This document shows positions 44,636 to 53,492 of a stretch of 64,000 bases of DNA, piece by piece. The translations under genes and the position numbers were made by a program. The notes beneath the pieces were generated by a model. The model searched no databases. It saw nothing but the letters and a program-made list of their open reading frames with translations, and was not told the origin of the DNA. How positions within the stretch are numbered: the stretch's first letter is position 1; each line of letters begins with the position of its first letter. Origin of the DNA: Acidobacteriota bacterium (lineage in GTDB: Bacteria; Acidobacteriota; Blastocatellia; Pyrinomonadales; Pyrinomonadaceae). The stretch lies in contig JAFDVK010000023.1 in NCBI GenBank assembly GCA_018269005.1, positions 1 to 64,000 of the forward strand. Direction: 5' to 3'.

Positions 44636-46390
44636 TCAGCCCGATGCGCCTAACGGTCTTGCCGTGTGCGTCCCTATAAGCCCAAGGCTTATCCACTGCC
44701 AAATAAAGAAGCTGTTATCAAAGCCGCCATCGAAGAATGCCATTGCTTCTTTCCTAACCAATCGCCGATCCAGATACGATCCAAGCGGTCCCGAAAGGGA
44801 AGTGTTGATCATCGAGCCGGCCCATTCACGCAACGGCCCGCGAAGCCATTCACGTTGGGGTGTCTGAAGCGGCCTTTTGGGCGGATCTGCTACTGCCTTT
44901 GGCAGGTAGTTCCCAGCGATCTCCCTTAGCATCTTCTTGCGTACGCCGTCCTTGATCTTCCGATCGTCTGGTTGCCGCATTGCGATTTCGAAAAGGCGAT
45001 GGTCCAGGAACGGCTCGCGGAGTTCTGTTGCCGATCGCATCGAGATCCGATCGTTAAAACGCATCGCCCGAGGGATCTTTGTAAAGCGGATATCCCGGTA
45101 CTGGAGATTTCGCAGTCGATCCGGGAAAACGGTCGGCGAGTCGATTTGTTTCGCAAGAGATCGAAGTTCCCGGACGAGGCATTCCGGCCGAACGGGGCGG
45201 TCCTTTATGCCCTGCACTAGGCCGGCAGAATGCCCATTGTTCGCAGCGTCGTAGTAGTCGTAGCCCGCCCATTGCTCATCCATTCCGTTGCCGTCAAGAA
45301 GCACCGTAACTCCGTTTTGCTTGGCAAATTCAAAAAGGCGGGCGTAAGCCAAGGTTGGAAGGCCGCCGAAAGGTTCATCCTGGTGTGCTTGGACATCTGC
45401 GGCGAGAGTCGGGACGTCCGATGGAGCCAATTGGCATACAACAAGGGGATGCCGTGTCTGCGCAAGCATTTGTTCGACCCATTTCAGCTCATCATAAGCA
45501 TCGTCACCGGTAGTAAAGGTAAAGGTCTTTACATCGCTCTCGTCGCCCTGAACTTTGTGGACCAAGCCAAGAAGACTTGATGAATCGAGACCGCCGCTTA
45601 AATTGATCCCGACGGGCACATCCGATCGGAATCGGAGAGTTACGCTCTCCTTCATCAGTGTGAAATACTCTTCTCTTACCTCATTCTCGGGCCTGTCGTC
45701 GAACTCAACCCCTACTCTTTCCGCAAGGTCATACCATTTCCTGATCTCGATCTTTCCGTCTCTGATCTGAAGGCAATGGCCGCCCGGCAGCGAAGTTATT
45801 TGCGCCCAGAAAGTTCGCTCCGCATGGTCGTAAAGGCCGTGAGCAAGATACGTCGCCCACGTTTCGTCGTCAGGCGTCGCAGGTATGCCCGCCGCGTGCA
45901 GAGCCTTGATCTCACTGGCAAGAAGGACCGTTCCATCGACCTCTTGGTGGTAGTAGAGAGGCTTAACTCCAAAACGATCTCTCGCTGCAAATGCGGTCTT
46001 CTCTACCGTGTCCCAAATAACGAAAGCGAACATCCCTACGAGGCGATCCAGACAATCCACGCCCCATTTGGTGTAGGCTGCCAGCAGAACCTCTGTATCC
46101 GAACTTGTTCGGAAGGAGTAATCGCCGGCAAGCTCGTGTCTGAGTTCTAGGTAGTTGTAGACCTCGCCATTCTGGACTATCACGAACCGCCCGTCAGAGC
46201 TGATCATCGGCTGATCCCCGCCCGCGGATAAGTCGATTATGCTCAGCCGATTATGTCCAAGCACTGCTTTCCGTTCTGCGTCGACGTACAGGCCGACACC
46301 ATCCGGGCCGCGGTGCGCTTGACTGGCTCTCATCGCCAACAGTCGATTACGGCTGCAGCCATTTCCGATGATCGCGCTAATTCCGCACAT
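44636..46390 (-). CDS. asnB: Asparagine synthetase B-type glutamine amidotransferase
   Basis: A 584-aa enzyme. ATG 46390 gives the required MCGI start, freeing Cys2 as the glutaminase nucleophile; a longer frame to 46501 overlaps the NRPS gene. Residues include QAHRGPDG and QNGEVYNY in the glutaminase domain and SGGLDSSSL (~265) in the synthetase domain. In polysaccharide loci such enzymes (WbpS-like) amidate uronic acids or related carboxylates rather than making asparagine. It follows the NRPS gene by 22 nt and precedes the export genes. Confidence 0.85.
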   Translation of the reverse strand: MCGISAIIGNGCSRNRLLAMRASQAHRGPDGVGLYVDAERKAVLGHNRLSIIDLSAGGDQPMISSDGRFVIVQNGEVYNYLELRHELAGDYSFRTSSDTEVLLAAYTKWGVDCLDRLVGMFAFVIWDTVEKTAFAARDRFGVKPLYYHQEVDGTVLLASEIKALHAAGIPATPDDETWATYLAHGLYDHAERTFWAQITSLPGGHCLQIRDGKIEIRKWYDLAERVGVEFDDRPENEVREEYFTLMKESVTLRFRSDVPVGINLSGGLDSSSLLGLVHKVQGDESDVKTFTFTTGDDAYDELKWVEQMLAQTRHPLVVCQLAPSDVPTLAADVQAHQDEPFGGLPTLAYARLFEFAKQNGVTVLLDGNGMDEQWAGYDYYDAANNGHSAGLVQGIKDRPVRPECLVRELRSLAKQIDSPTVFPDRLRNLQYRDIRFTKIPRAMRFNDRISMRSATELREPFLDHRLFEIAMRQPDDRKIKDGVRKKMLREIAGNYLPKAVADPPKRPLQTPQREWLRGPLREWAGSMINTSLSGPLGSYLDRRLVRKEAMAFFDGGFDNSFFIWQWISLGLIGTHTARPLGASG

Positions 46391-46412
46391 GCTGAAAAAA
46401 AAGAAACCCCTG

Positions 46413-49400
46413 CTAGGCTGCTGCGCTCCGGGCGATATCTCGCGACCAAGCATCCTTTCTTGATTCGACTTCTTCGAATTTCGCCGCCAGGTCGGCTGCA
46501 TACGGATGGACCGTCAAAGCTCCATGGGATCCTTTCACAACTTCCGTTACGACATCTCCATCGACAAGCTCTGCCCAGCCAAGACTTGGGTCAAACTTTG
46601 TGTTCTTGGGCTGTTCGCTCGCTCTGAAGATCGTAATGTCACCCGCATAGCGTCCGGGTCTATAGGCGTCGAGAGCCCGCTGAATCGCTTCGTGATTCCG
46701 CATAACGTTGACCGGGAGGTCACGGCCTGTTGCCCGGTTGTACTCGATCGCGAACTGGTTTTTTTTCCAGATCACTTTTCTCTTCAAGCTCTTCTTCACT
46801 TTCTGTCCTTTGCTGATGACAAAGTAAACGCGGTCCTTCGTTGACTTGATCTCCCGCAGCTGGGCAATAATGGTTCGAATGTGAGCGATGAACCGTCCCG
46901 TACCCGCACCACCGGCCACGGCGTGTTCGTCCAAATAGCCGGGAGCATAAGTATCAAACAAGCCTAGAGTCTCTACTTTCTCCCCTAGGCGCTCGAGCTG
47001 AACTGCGATCTCAAATGCGACCAATCCCCCAAACGACGAACCACAGACCCGGTATGGGCCGACTGGTTGGAGTTTTCGCATCTCATCGAGATAATCGGCG
47101 GCCATGTCCTCGACCCTATCGTGGGCTGTTTCGGCCTTGTCGGCGACACCACGCGCCTGTAATCCGTAAACCGGCTGGTTCGCCCCCATCTCCCTCGCCA
47201 GATCTCGATAGAACAGAACATTCCCGCCAGCAGCATGAACCAAAAAGATCGGTGTCCTCGCTCCCATTGTCTGAAGGGGAACAATATACTTCCACGAGGC
47301 CTTATGTTTTTCTTCACAAATGAACTGTGCGAGCTGCTTGATCGTTGGAGCATTGATAAGGGTCGAAAGTGGCAAGTCGAGATGAAAGGTTTCTTCGATC
47401 TCAACGAAGAGGCTGACCGAGATAAGAGAATCACCGCCGAGATCAAAGAAATTGTCCGCAACTCCGATCGGGCTGAGATCCAGCAACTTTTCCCAAATAT
47501 TTATCAGCTTGGCCTCCACCTCGTTCTTAGGTGCTTCGAGTCTCCGTGAAGCTTCGAGAGGCACAAGACTTGGAGCCGGGAGTGCCTTTCGATCAATCTT
47601 TCCGTTCGGTGTGATCGGGAGCGCGCCGAGCTCGATGAAGGCAGTCGGTATCATATATTCGGGGAGCTTTGCCTTTAAGAAGCTGCGCAGCGAGTTTGCC
47701 TTTACGGAACCTGGCGAATCTGCGACAAAATAGGCGGTAATGCGTTGCGAGCCGCGTTGATCCTTGATCGCCACTACGACTGCTTCGATGATCTCGGTGT
47801 GTGAGACGATCGCGGTCTCGATCTCACCCAATTCGATTCGAAAGCCTCGGATCTTAACCTGTTCATCTATCCGATCAATGAAGACGATACTCCCGTCCTG
47901 CAGATACTTTGCCCGATCACCTGTCCGGTAGAGCCGGAGGCAGCCTCTTCCTTCAATTTCGTGGTTAATGAATCGTGCTGATGTTAGGTCAGGTCGATTC
48001 CGATATCCACGCGCAAGGCCAACACCTGCAATGTAGATCTCACCGGGGATGCCGATCGGCACCGGCTGCATCTCTTGATCCAGGATAAACACCTCTGTAT
48101 TGTCTATTGGGCGTCCGATCGTCGGAGATTCTGAGCTTTCTGGATCGACTATCTCGCATGTCGTTACCACCGTGCTTTCAGTCGGTCCGTAATGGTTGAC
48201 GAGGTTGAAAGAGATCGGTTCACCGCCAAAGGCATGAAGCCGATCGCCGCCTGTTAACAAGGTCCGCAATCTCAGGTCAGCCGGCATGACGGTCGTGAGC
48301 AAGGCTTCGGCCAATGGGGTCGGAGCAAATGCAATCGAGATACTGTTGTCAGAGAAGTACCTGAGCAATTTTGACGGTGTTCTCCGTGTATCGTCGTCGG
48401 GAACATATATGCAGGATCCTATACAAAGGTACGGCCAAAGCTCCCACACTGATGCATCGAATGCGGGCCCGGCCAACATCGTTGCTCGATCTTCGGAAGA
48501 TATTTTATAGCTCCGTTGGTGCCACGCAACCAGATTCATGAGCGAGCGATGTTCGACCTCAACTCCTTTTGGTTCGCCGGTCGAGCCGGAGGTGTAGATC
48601 ACGTAGGCCAAGTTGTTCGGGCGTGCGGTCAATTTGTTGTCCCAAGTGACTTGATCTGAAAGTGAGTCCGAAAGGGATTCCGCAAAAATAACCTCACATT
48701 TGGTCTGTGGGAGGCGTTCCAGCAGATGTTCTTGAGCTATCAAAACTCTTGTTCCGCAGTCGCGGATCATAAAGTCCAGCCGTTCTTTCGGTTGGGCAGG
48801 GTCCAGCGGAACATAAGCTGCGCCTGACTTTAGTATCCCAAGCAATGCAGTTACCATATCGACCGAACGTTCCATAAAGACTGCAACAAGAGATTCTCGC
48901 TGTACGCCGATAGCATTTAATCGACACGCCAGCCGGTCGCTTCGCCGATCCAATTCCGCATACGTTAGCTCACTGACGTCCGAAACTACGGCATTCTTGT
49001 CAGGGAATCTTCGAGCCACGTCTGACACAAGCCGATGCACGCAAAGATCTTGTGGAAAATCTCGTGAGGTGTTGTTCCACTCGACCAACTGCCGTTTCCG
49101 CTCGTCCGGCTGAAGTAGAGGCAGCGTCGCAACCGCCCTTTCCGGCTCGGCCACGATCGACCGTAGCAAGGAATTGAAATAACGATCCAGACGCAGAACC
49201 TCGTCAGGCTTGATCATGGCGGAGTTGTACACCCAGTAACCCTCTCCATTGTCAGAGATCAGCATCGAAAGAGCGTTTGCCGACGTAGGATGATACTCAG
49301 GCAGATCAGGGTTCATTGAGATAGTTACGGGTATCCCATTCAAGAGCATATCGGCCGCGAGCGGACGGATCTGCGGATATCTCCAAAAGATATCAGCCAT

Positions 49401-50804
49401 GAAAAAGGGGACGGTCCGAATCGACTCGAATTCGCGTTTGGTCGAATCCAGCAATGTGTCAAAACCCTCTCGCGCGTCGATGTCAAAATGGAACGGTAAG
49501 TTTGTTACGAAGAGGCTTTCCTCGTTTGTGACTTTCGGTGCTATCGATGATGCGTCAAAACCTACTAAAAAATTGAAGCTTCCGTTAAGCCGGGCCAAGA
49601 GCACGCCAAAAGCGGAACACACCACATCTGGCAAGGACATGTCAGCCCGTTTTTGGTGAGAAAAAGCAGCAAATACTTCTGGTACCCTAAACTTTAATGA
49701 GCCAAAGCTTCCGTCGTTCACCGGGCCTGTATTTGAAGCAAGAGGCACCGGTGCCGGTTCAATTGCGTGAAGCTTGTGGACTAATGCGGACTCAACCTTG
49801 ACGGCCGACATGAAGCGGGCGTCTAGCGGCTGGCACGTTTCCGATAAAGGCTGCCCGATCTTCCGGCCAAGCCTTTTGACGAGTTCTGTCAGATCGACCA
49901 CTTGACCCGCGAGCGAGTGAATCTTAGTTAGTCGAAGATTCTTATCCGCGGTCGAGACGTCAATATTTGTATCACCGATTCCGCATATCACGCCGGCCGG
50001 CGAACTTGAATGCTCGTCTAGGATCTCAACCTCAGAAACGATGAAATACTCTCCCGCAATATCAAGTTTTGGTGTGCCAAGCGGGTTTGGATGTCGGCCA
50101 AATGACAAGCCCCGTACGATCGACGATATCTTATCGGCAGATGTATTCCAATCGATCAAGCCGCCATTAGGCAAACGCTTGAAGCGCGGAAAGAATGTTC
50201 GTTTGGTCAGATCCTGCGGCGTCCGCTCATATGACTCTACAGCGAGGCTGTCAACAAGGGTCCCGAATGATCTGATCGCCGCTTCAAAACACTTTGTGTT
50301 TAGCGTGAATGCAGTATCGCCGGCTCCGATCTCAACGGACTGTTGTTCCAAAATGTCTCCTGCATCCACACGCTCTGCGACGCAATGCCAGGTTACGCCG
50401 TGCTGAGTCTCACCATTGATTATCGCCCATGAAGTTGCATGAGTACCGGCGTATCGAGGCAGAAGGGCGTCATGGTAGTTTATCGCCAACTTATTAGGTA
50501 ACTGCAGGATATCGCCGCTTAGAATGTGGTCGTTTACGATGCTGAAAAGATAGTCGACGGGCTCTGTGATTTTTTCCGAGAGCGTGTCGTTCGGAGCGTA
50601 GCATGGAACGCCTTTCTTGGCGGCCCATCTTGAAACACTCATATCTGAGGAAGCGACTGCGACCAAGCGATGACGGAGGTTTAAGAGGATCTCTGCGCAC
50701 TGTATGGCCAGAGTCCCGGAGCCGATGATCATTGCGCTGAAGGTCTTACGGCTTCCGTCGGAAAATGGATTCGCTCCAAGGTCTTTCAAGTTTTGCTCAG
50801 CCAT
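46413..50804 (-). CDS. Formyltransferase-NRPS fusion: F-(partial C)-A-T-TE
   Basis: A 1463-aa protein. ATG 50804 lies 5 nt past the methyltransferase stop; the longer frame to 50993 overlaps that gene. Order: N-terminal formyltransferase (~20-330) with the catalytic triad N109, H111 (NYHDALLP) and D147; a C-terminal half of a condensation domain (~380-590) with no HHxxxDG motif; adenylation domain (~600-1110) with YTSGSTGEPKG, GGDRL, HYGPTE and PNGKIDRKAL; carrier protein with FFDLGGDSL; thioesterase with CGSSFGG and a C-terminal SHGALTVHP. Hand-read specificity residues are D-A-W-F-L-G-H-V-V-K, close to a leucine code. It probably makes or transfers an N-formyl or aminoacyl group for the neighbouring nonulosonate or glycan. 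Confidence 0.85.
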   Translation of the reverse strand: MAEQNLKDLGANPFSDGSRKTFSAMIIGSGTLAIQCAEILLNLRHRLVAVASSDMSVSRWAAKKGVPCYAPNDTLSEKITEPVDYLFSIVNDHILSGDILQLPNKLAINYHDALLPRYAGTHATSWAIINGETQHGVTWHCVAERVDAGDILEQQSVEIGAGDTAFTLNTKCFEAAIRSFGTLVDSLAVESYERTPQDLTKRTFFPRFKRLPNGGLIDWNTSADKISSIVRGLSFGRHPNPLGTPKLDIAGEYFIVSEVEILDEHSSSPAGVICGIGDTNIDVSTADKNLRLTKIHSLAGQVVDLTELVKRLGRKIGQPLSETCQPLDARFMSAVKVESALVHKLHAIEPAPVPLASNTGPVNDGSFGSLKFRVPEVFAAFSHQKRADMSLPDVVCSAFGVLLARLNGSFNFLVGFDASSIAPKVTNEESLFVTNLPFHFDIDAREGFDTLLDSTKREFESIRTVPFFMADIFWRYPQIRPLAADMLLNGIPVTISMNPDLPEYHPTSANALSMLISDNGEGYWVYNSAMIKPDEVLRLDRYFNSLLRSIVAEPERAVATLPLLQPDERKRQLVEWNNTSRDFPQDLCVHRLVSDVARRFPDKNAVVSDVSELTYAELDRRSDRLACRLNAIGVQRESLVAVFMERSVDMVTALLGILKSGAAYVPLDPAQPKERLDFMIRDCGTRVLIAQEHLLERLPQTKCEVIFAESLSDSLSDQVTWDNKLTARPNNLAYVIYTSGSTGEPKGVEVEHRSLMNLVAWHQRSYKISSEDRATMLAGPAFDASVWELWPYLCIGSCIYVPDDDTRRTPSKLLRYFSDNSISIAFAPTPLAEALLTTVMPADLRLRTLLTGGDRLHAFGGEPISFNLVNHYGPTESTVVTTCEIVDPESSESPTIGRPIDNTEVFILDQEMQPVPIGIPGEIYIAGVGLARGYRNRPDLTSARFINHEIEGRGCLRLYRTGDRAKYLQDGSIVFIDRIDEQVKIRGFRIELGEIETAIVSHTEIIEAVVVAIKDQRGSQRITAYFVADSPGSVKANSLRSFLKAKLPEYMIPTAFIELGALPITPNGKIDRKALPAPSLVPLEASRRLEAPKNEVEAKLINIWEKLLDLSPIGVADNFFDLGGDSLISVSLFVEIEETFHLDLPLSTLINAPTIKQLAQFICEEKHKASWKYIVPLQTMGARTPIFLVHAAGGNVLFYRDLAREMGANQPVYGLQARGVADKAETAHDRVEDMAADYLDEMRKLQPVGPYRVCGSSFGGLVAFEIAVQLERLGEKVETLGLFDTYAPGYLDEHAVAGGAGTGRFIAHIRTIIAQLREIKSTKDRVYFVISKGQKVKKSLKRKVIWKKNQFAIEYNRATGRDLPVNVMRNHEAIQRALDAYRPGRYAGDITIFRASEQPKNTKFDPSLGWAELVDGDVVTEVVKGSHGALTVHPYAADLAAKFEEVESRKDAWSRDIARSAAA

Positions 50805-50809
50805 TCGAG

Positions 50810-51586
50810 TTAGATGGTGTTTGGCAATACGGGAACAGTCATTTCGTCCGACCCGACGGTCTTCTCCGCAATTGCTATCAAATGATGCGTGCCGATCGCT
50901 CTCTCGGAAATCCCAACCTGTCTTGATTGCACGGAATTCACAAGATTTCCAAAGATACTCAAGATCGTGTGATGGGGACGAGAGATCGACCATGATCTCA
51001 AGCCGATCTTGCGGTAGAAGCCTCCGGCAATTGCATATTCGACATGTACCTTATCGAAGTATCTTGATAGGAGCTCGGCCAGCTGTTCTTTCTTATAGTG
51101 CCGTTTATGATCAGGATTTCTATTTTCGACAAAATCGCCATTCGGAGTTGTCATTATGAACTTGCCGCCCGGGACGAGCACCCTGGATACCTCGCTAACG
51201 AACTGCTCATCTTCGAGGACATGTTCAAGCACTTCAACAGCTATAACCGTATCGTATGCGGCGGATGGAAGATCCGACTTCGTCATATCGCCAATTATCA
51301 CGGCGTGGATATTACTGCGTCGCTTCTTTATCTCGCTTGCGATCTGTTCGCTCAGGCCTAAATGAAGGTCCCTTTGGACTTCGGTATCACGAGGAAGATC
51401 GATGATCGTAATATCCGCCGGCACACCGATGGTGTACGGTGACTTACGCCCGCCGACGTCCAGGATCGACAATCGTCTCTCGCTTTGTTTTACCTCCTGC
51501 ATTGTTCGGTGGCGAACCTTTCGATTAAGCGGCGGGAGTAGCGGGTCGCAACTTCGCCGTAGTATTTCGTAGATTGTTGAACTCAC
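50810..51586 (-). CDS. SAM-dependent class I methyltransferase
   Basis: A 258-aa methyltransferase with GTG start and GAGGAAG eight nt upstream. SAM-binding features: LSILDVGGRKSPY (motif I), VIAVEVLEHV (motif II region) and VLVPGGKFIMTTPNGDF. Placed between neuA and the formyltransferase-NRPS gene in one leftward run, so the likely acceptor is a sugar hydroxyl/carboxyl or the amino-acid substituent. The exact site is unknown. Confidence 0.8.
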   Translation of the reverse strand: MSSTIYEILRRSCDPLLPPLNRKVRHRTMQEVKQSERRLSILDVGGRKSPYTIGVPADITIIDLPRDTEVQRDLHLGLSEQIASEIKKRRSNIHAVIIGDMTKSDLPSAAYDTVIAVEVLEHVLEDEQFVSEVSRVLVPGGKFIMTTPNGDFVENRNPDHKRHYKKEQLAELLSRYFDKVHVEYAIAGGFYRKIGLRSWSISRPHHTILSIFGNLVNSVQSRQVGISERAIGTHHLIAIAEKTVGSDEMTVPVLPNTI

Positions 51587-51607
51587 TCTCTTGCTTCCTC
51601 GACACAG

Positions 51608-52297
51608 TCAAAGGCCGATCATTCGCTCGGCCATTTCCCAGTCGCTATCTGTGTCAATATTGACGGCAAATTGTGGATCCATCTCGAAGCTTTGGACCTT
51701 ACGTCCATAAAGACTTCCTTGATCTCGCAGCACGTTCGTTCGCGTTACATAGACCGAGCCATCTCGATAGAATGCTCTCGGGAGCTCTTGCCTTCTTACG
51801 GTCGGTTCAGTCTCGCCGGACGTGAGTTCGATCGTGCCATCCTCGTTCTTCCAGAATGTCCACATTGGGTTGAAAGTATCGGGCACCGGTAAAACGCTGA
51901 CCACTGAGTCAGAATCGGTCTGCTTCAAGAGCTCTATACACGCGTCTATGTGCTCAGGCCGCCGCAGAGGATTCGTTGGCTGCAAAAGACAAACAGCATC
52001 AAATGACTCACCGTGGTTCTCGAGTTCCTGCATTGCGTGAAGCACGACCGGTATTGTCGGCGTTGAATCTTTAGCGAGTTCGATCGGGCGTATAAACGGC
52101 ACGCAGAGACCGAGTTCCCGGCCGATCGTCGCGATCTCTTCATCCTCCGTGCTGAGGACGACCTTTGATAGCCCGGACGCGGCGAGGGCACTCTCAGCCG
52201 TATAGGCAAGGAGGGGTTTGCCGCAAAGAAACTTGATGTTCTTTCGCGGAACGCCCTTGGAGCCTCCGCGTGCAGGAATGATTCCAAGGACCTTCAT
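51608..52297 (-). CDS. neuA: CMP-nonulosonate (sialic/legionaminic-type) cytidylyltransferase
   Basis: A 229-aa NeuA-family enzyme. It begins MKVLGIIPARGGSKGVPRKN, the CTP-binding signature, followed by PIELAKDSTPT and LLQPTNPLR. It couples CTP to a nine-carbon 2-keto acid to give the CMP-activated donor. Twelve nt downstream of neuC. The nonulosonate could be Neu5Ac-, legionaminic- or a novel derivative type. Confidence 0.9.
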   Translation of the reverse strand: MKVLGIIPARGGSKGVPRKNIKFLCGKPLLAYTAESALAASGLSKVVLSTEDEEIATIGRELGLCVPFIRPIELAKDSTPTIPVVLHAMQELENHGESFDAVCLLQPTNPLRRPEHIDACIELLKQTDSDSVVSVLPVPDTFNPMWTFWKNEDGTIELTSGETEPTVRRQELPRAFYRDGSVYVTRTNVLRDQGSLYGRKVQSFEMDPQFAVNIDTDSDWEMAERMIGL

Positions 52298-52309
52298 AGC
52301 TGCCGTGAT

Positions 52310-53464
52310 TCAATAAGTTAGACGCTTCTCGATCTCGAGTGCGGCGTCAGCGAGTACGTGCGAAATCTGCTCTCCCGCATGTCCATCACCGTAAAGACTG
52401 TCCTTCAAATACCTGCCGTTCCCAAGTTGCTTCTCGATCGCCGCTCGGATCTCATCTTTCGAATAGCCGACATCAATGACGTTCTTACCGCGCTCCCGAC
52501 CTTGCTGCCGCGTGCCGATATTAACCACCGGCACTCCAAGAAAGGAGCACTCGCGGATGCCAACGCTCGAATTTCCGACTAGGCAACGGCTGCTGTATAG
52601 GAGCCGAAGAAAGTCGGTCGGAGCCATATTCTTAAAGAAATTAATGTTTTCCGGCTTATATTTTTCTCTAAAGGAACGTATTCCGTTCGACGTGCCGTCC
52701 GAGCCCGCGTCAACATTCGGCCAGAACCAAAGGGTCGGCATATTGATCTCACGGACCGCCTCGAGCGTCTCGATTACGTGGGCCCGAGCCATTTCGTGCT
52801 CGGTAGTCACGGGATGCTGCATGACGACAAGATATCCGTTCGTTAGTTCGTGAAGTTCACCAACACCGCCATACCGCTCGAAAGGGTTAAAGTTGAGCGA
52901 TGGGTCATCTGCGATCTCGGCCGCAAGATCTATTGAAGGACATCCGGTCACGAAGACCTTGCGGTGTTCCTCGCCCATCCGTTCAACTCGGTTGCCCGCA
53001 CCGGTGGTCGAGACCAAATGAAGGTCGGAGAGTTTGGTTACAGCATGACGAACCTTTTCATCGATCGAGCCCGTTACCTCGCCGCCCTGAATATGGGCGA
53101 CCGGAATATTCATATACGATGCCGCGACGGCCGTCGCCAGCGTCTCGAATCGATCCGCAACAGTAACCACAATATCCGGCTTGAGATTGTCAAAAACCGT
53201 CGCAAGTTCGATCATTCCAAGTCCGGTCGTCTTTGCCATCGAAGCCGGATTTTCGCCTTCGAGTACCATATAGACCCGGGCAGCGATCGGGAAACCGTCA
53301 TTTTCGATGTAGTTCACAGCCGTTCCATAGCGGTCAAGCAAAGCTGATGCTGCCACGACCAACTGAAGCTCGAGATCCGGGTGCTCCATTATTGCCCGAA
53401 GAGCAGTCTTGATCCGGCTATAGCTCGGCCGTGCAGTTACAACAACGCAGATCTTTCTGGGCAT
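52310..53464 (-). CDS. neuC: UDP-GlcNAc 2-epimerase (hydrolysing), NeuC/LegG-like
   Basis: A 384-aa enzyme. N terminus KICVVVTARPSYSRIKTAL; active-site region VTVADRFETLATAVAA, HIQGGEVTGSIDEKVRHAVTKLSD and VTGCPSIDL; late block VGNSSVGIRECSFLGVPVVNIGTRQQGRERG. All are characteristic of hydrolysing UDP-GlcNAc 2-epimerases. It releases ManNAc, or a 4-amino-6-deoxy analogue if it is of the LegG type, for condensation by NeuB. The subtype cannot be told from sequence by eye. Confidence 0.88.
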   Translation of the reverse strand: MPRKICVVVTARPSYSRIKTALRAIMEHPDLELQLVVAASALLDRYGTAVNYIENDGFPIAARVYMVLEGENPASMAKTTGLGMIELATVFDNLKPDIVVTVADRFETLATAVAASYMNIPVAHIQGGEVTGSIDEKVRHAVTKLSDLHLVSTTGAGNRVERMGEEHRKVFVTGCPSIDLAAEIADDPSLNFNPFERYGGVGELHELTNGYLVVMQHPVTTEHEMARAHVIETLEAVREINMPTLWFWPNVDAGSDGTSNGIRSFREKYKPENINFFKNMAPTDFLRLLYSSRCLVGNSSVGIRECSFLGVPVVNIGTRQQGRERGKNVIDVGYSKDEIRAAIEKQLGNGRYLKDSLYGDGHAGEQISHVLADAALEIEKRLTY

Positions 53465-53492
53465 ATAAGGAAATTGGTTGCGGAAACAAGCC

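Noticed and set aside
46390-46501. Extension of the AsnB gene to an upstream Met
   Set aside because: It overlaps the end of the NRPS gene and would bury the Cys2 that must be N-terminal for glutaminase activity.
50804-50993. Extension of the NRPS gene by 63 residues
   Set aside because: The extra residues overlap the methyltransferase coding region in another frame and are not part of a formyltransferase domain.
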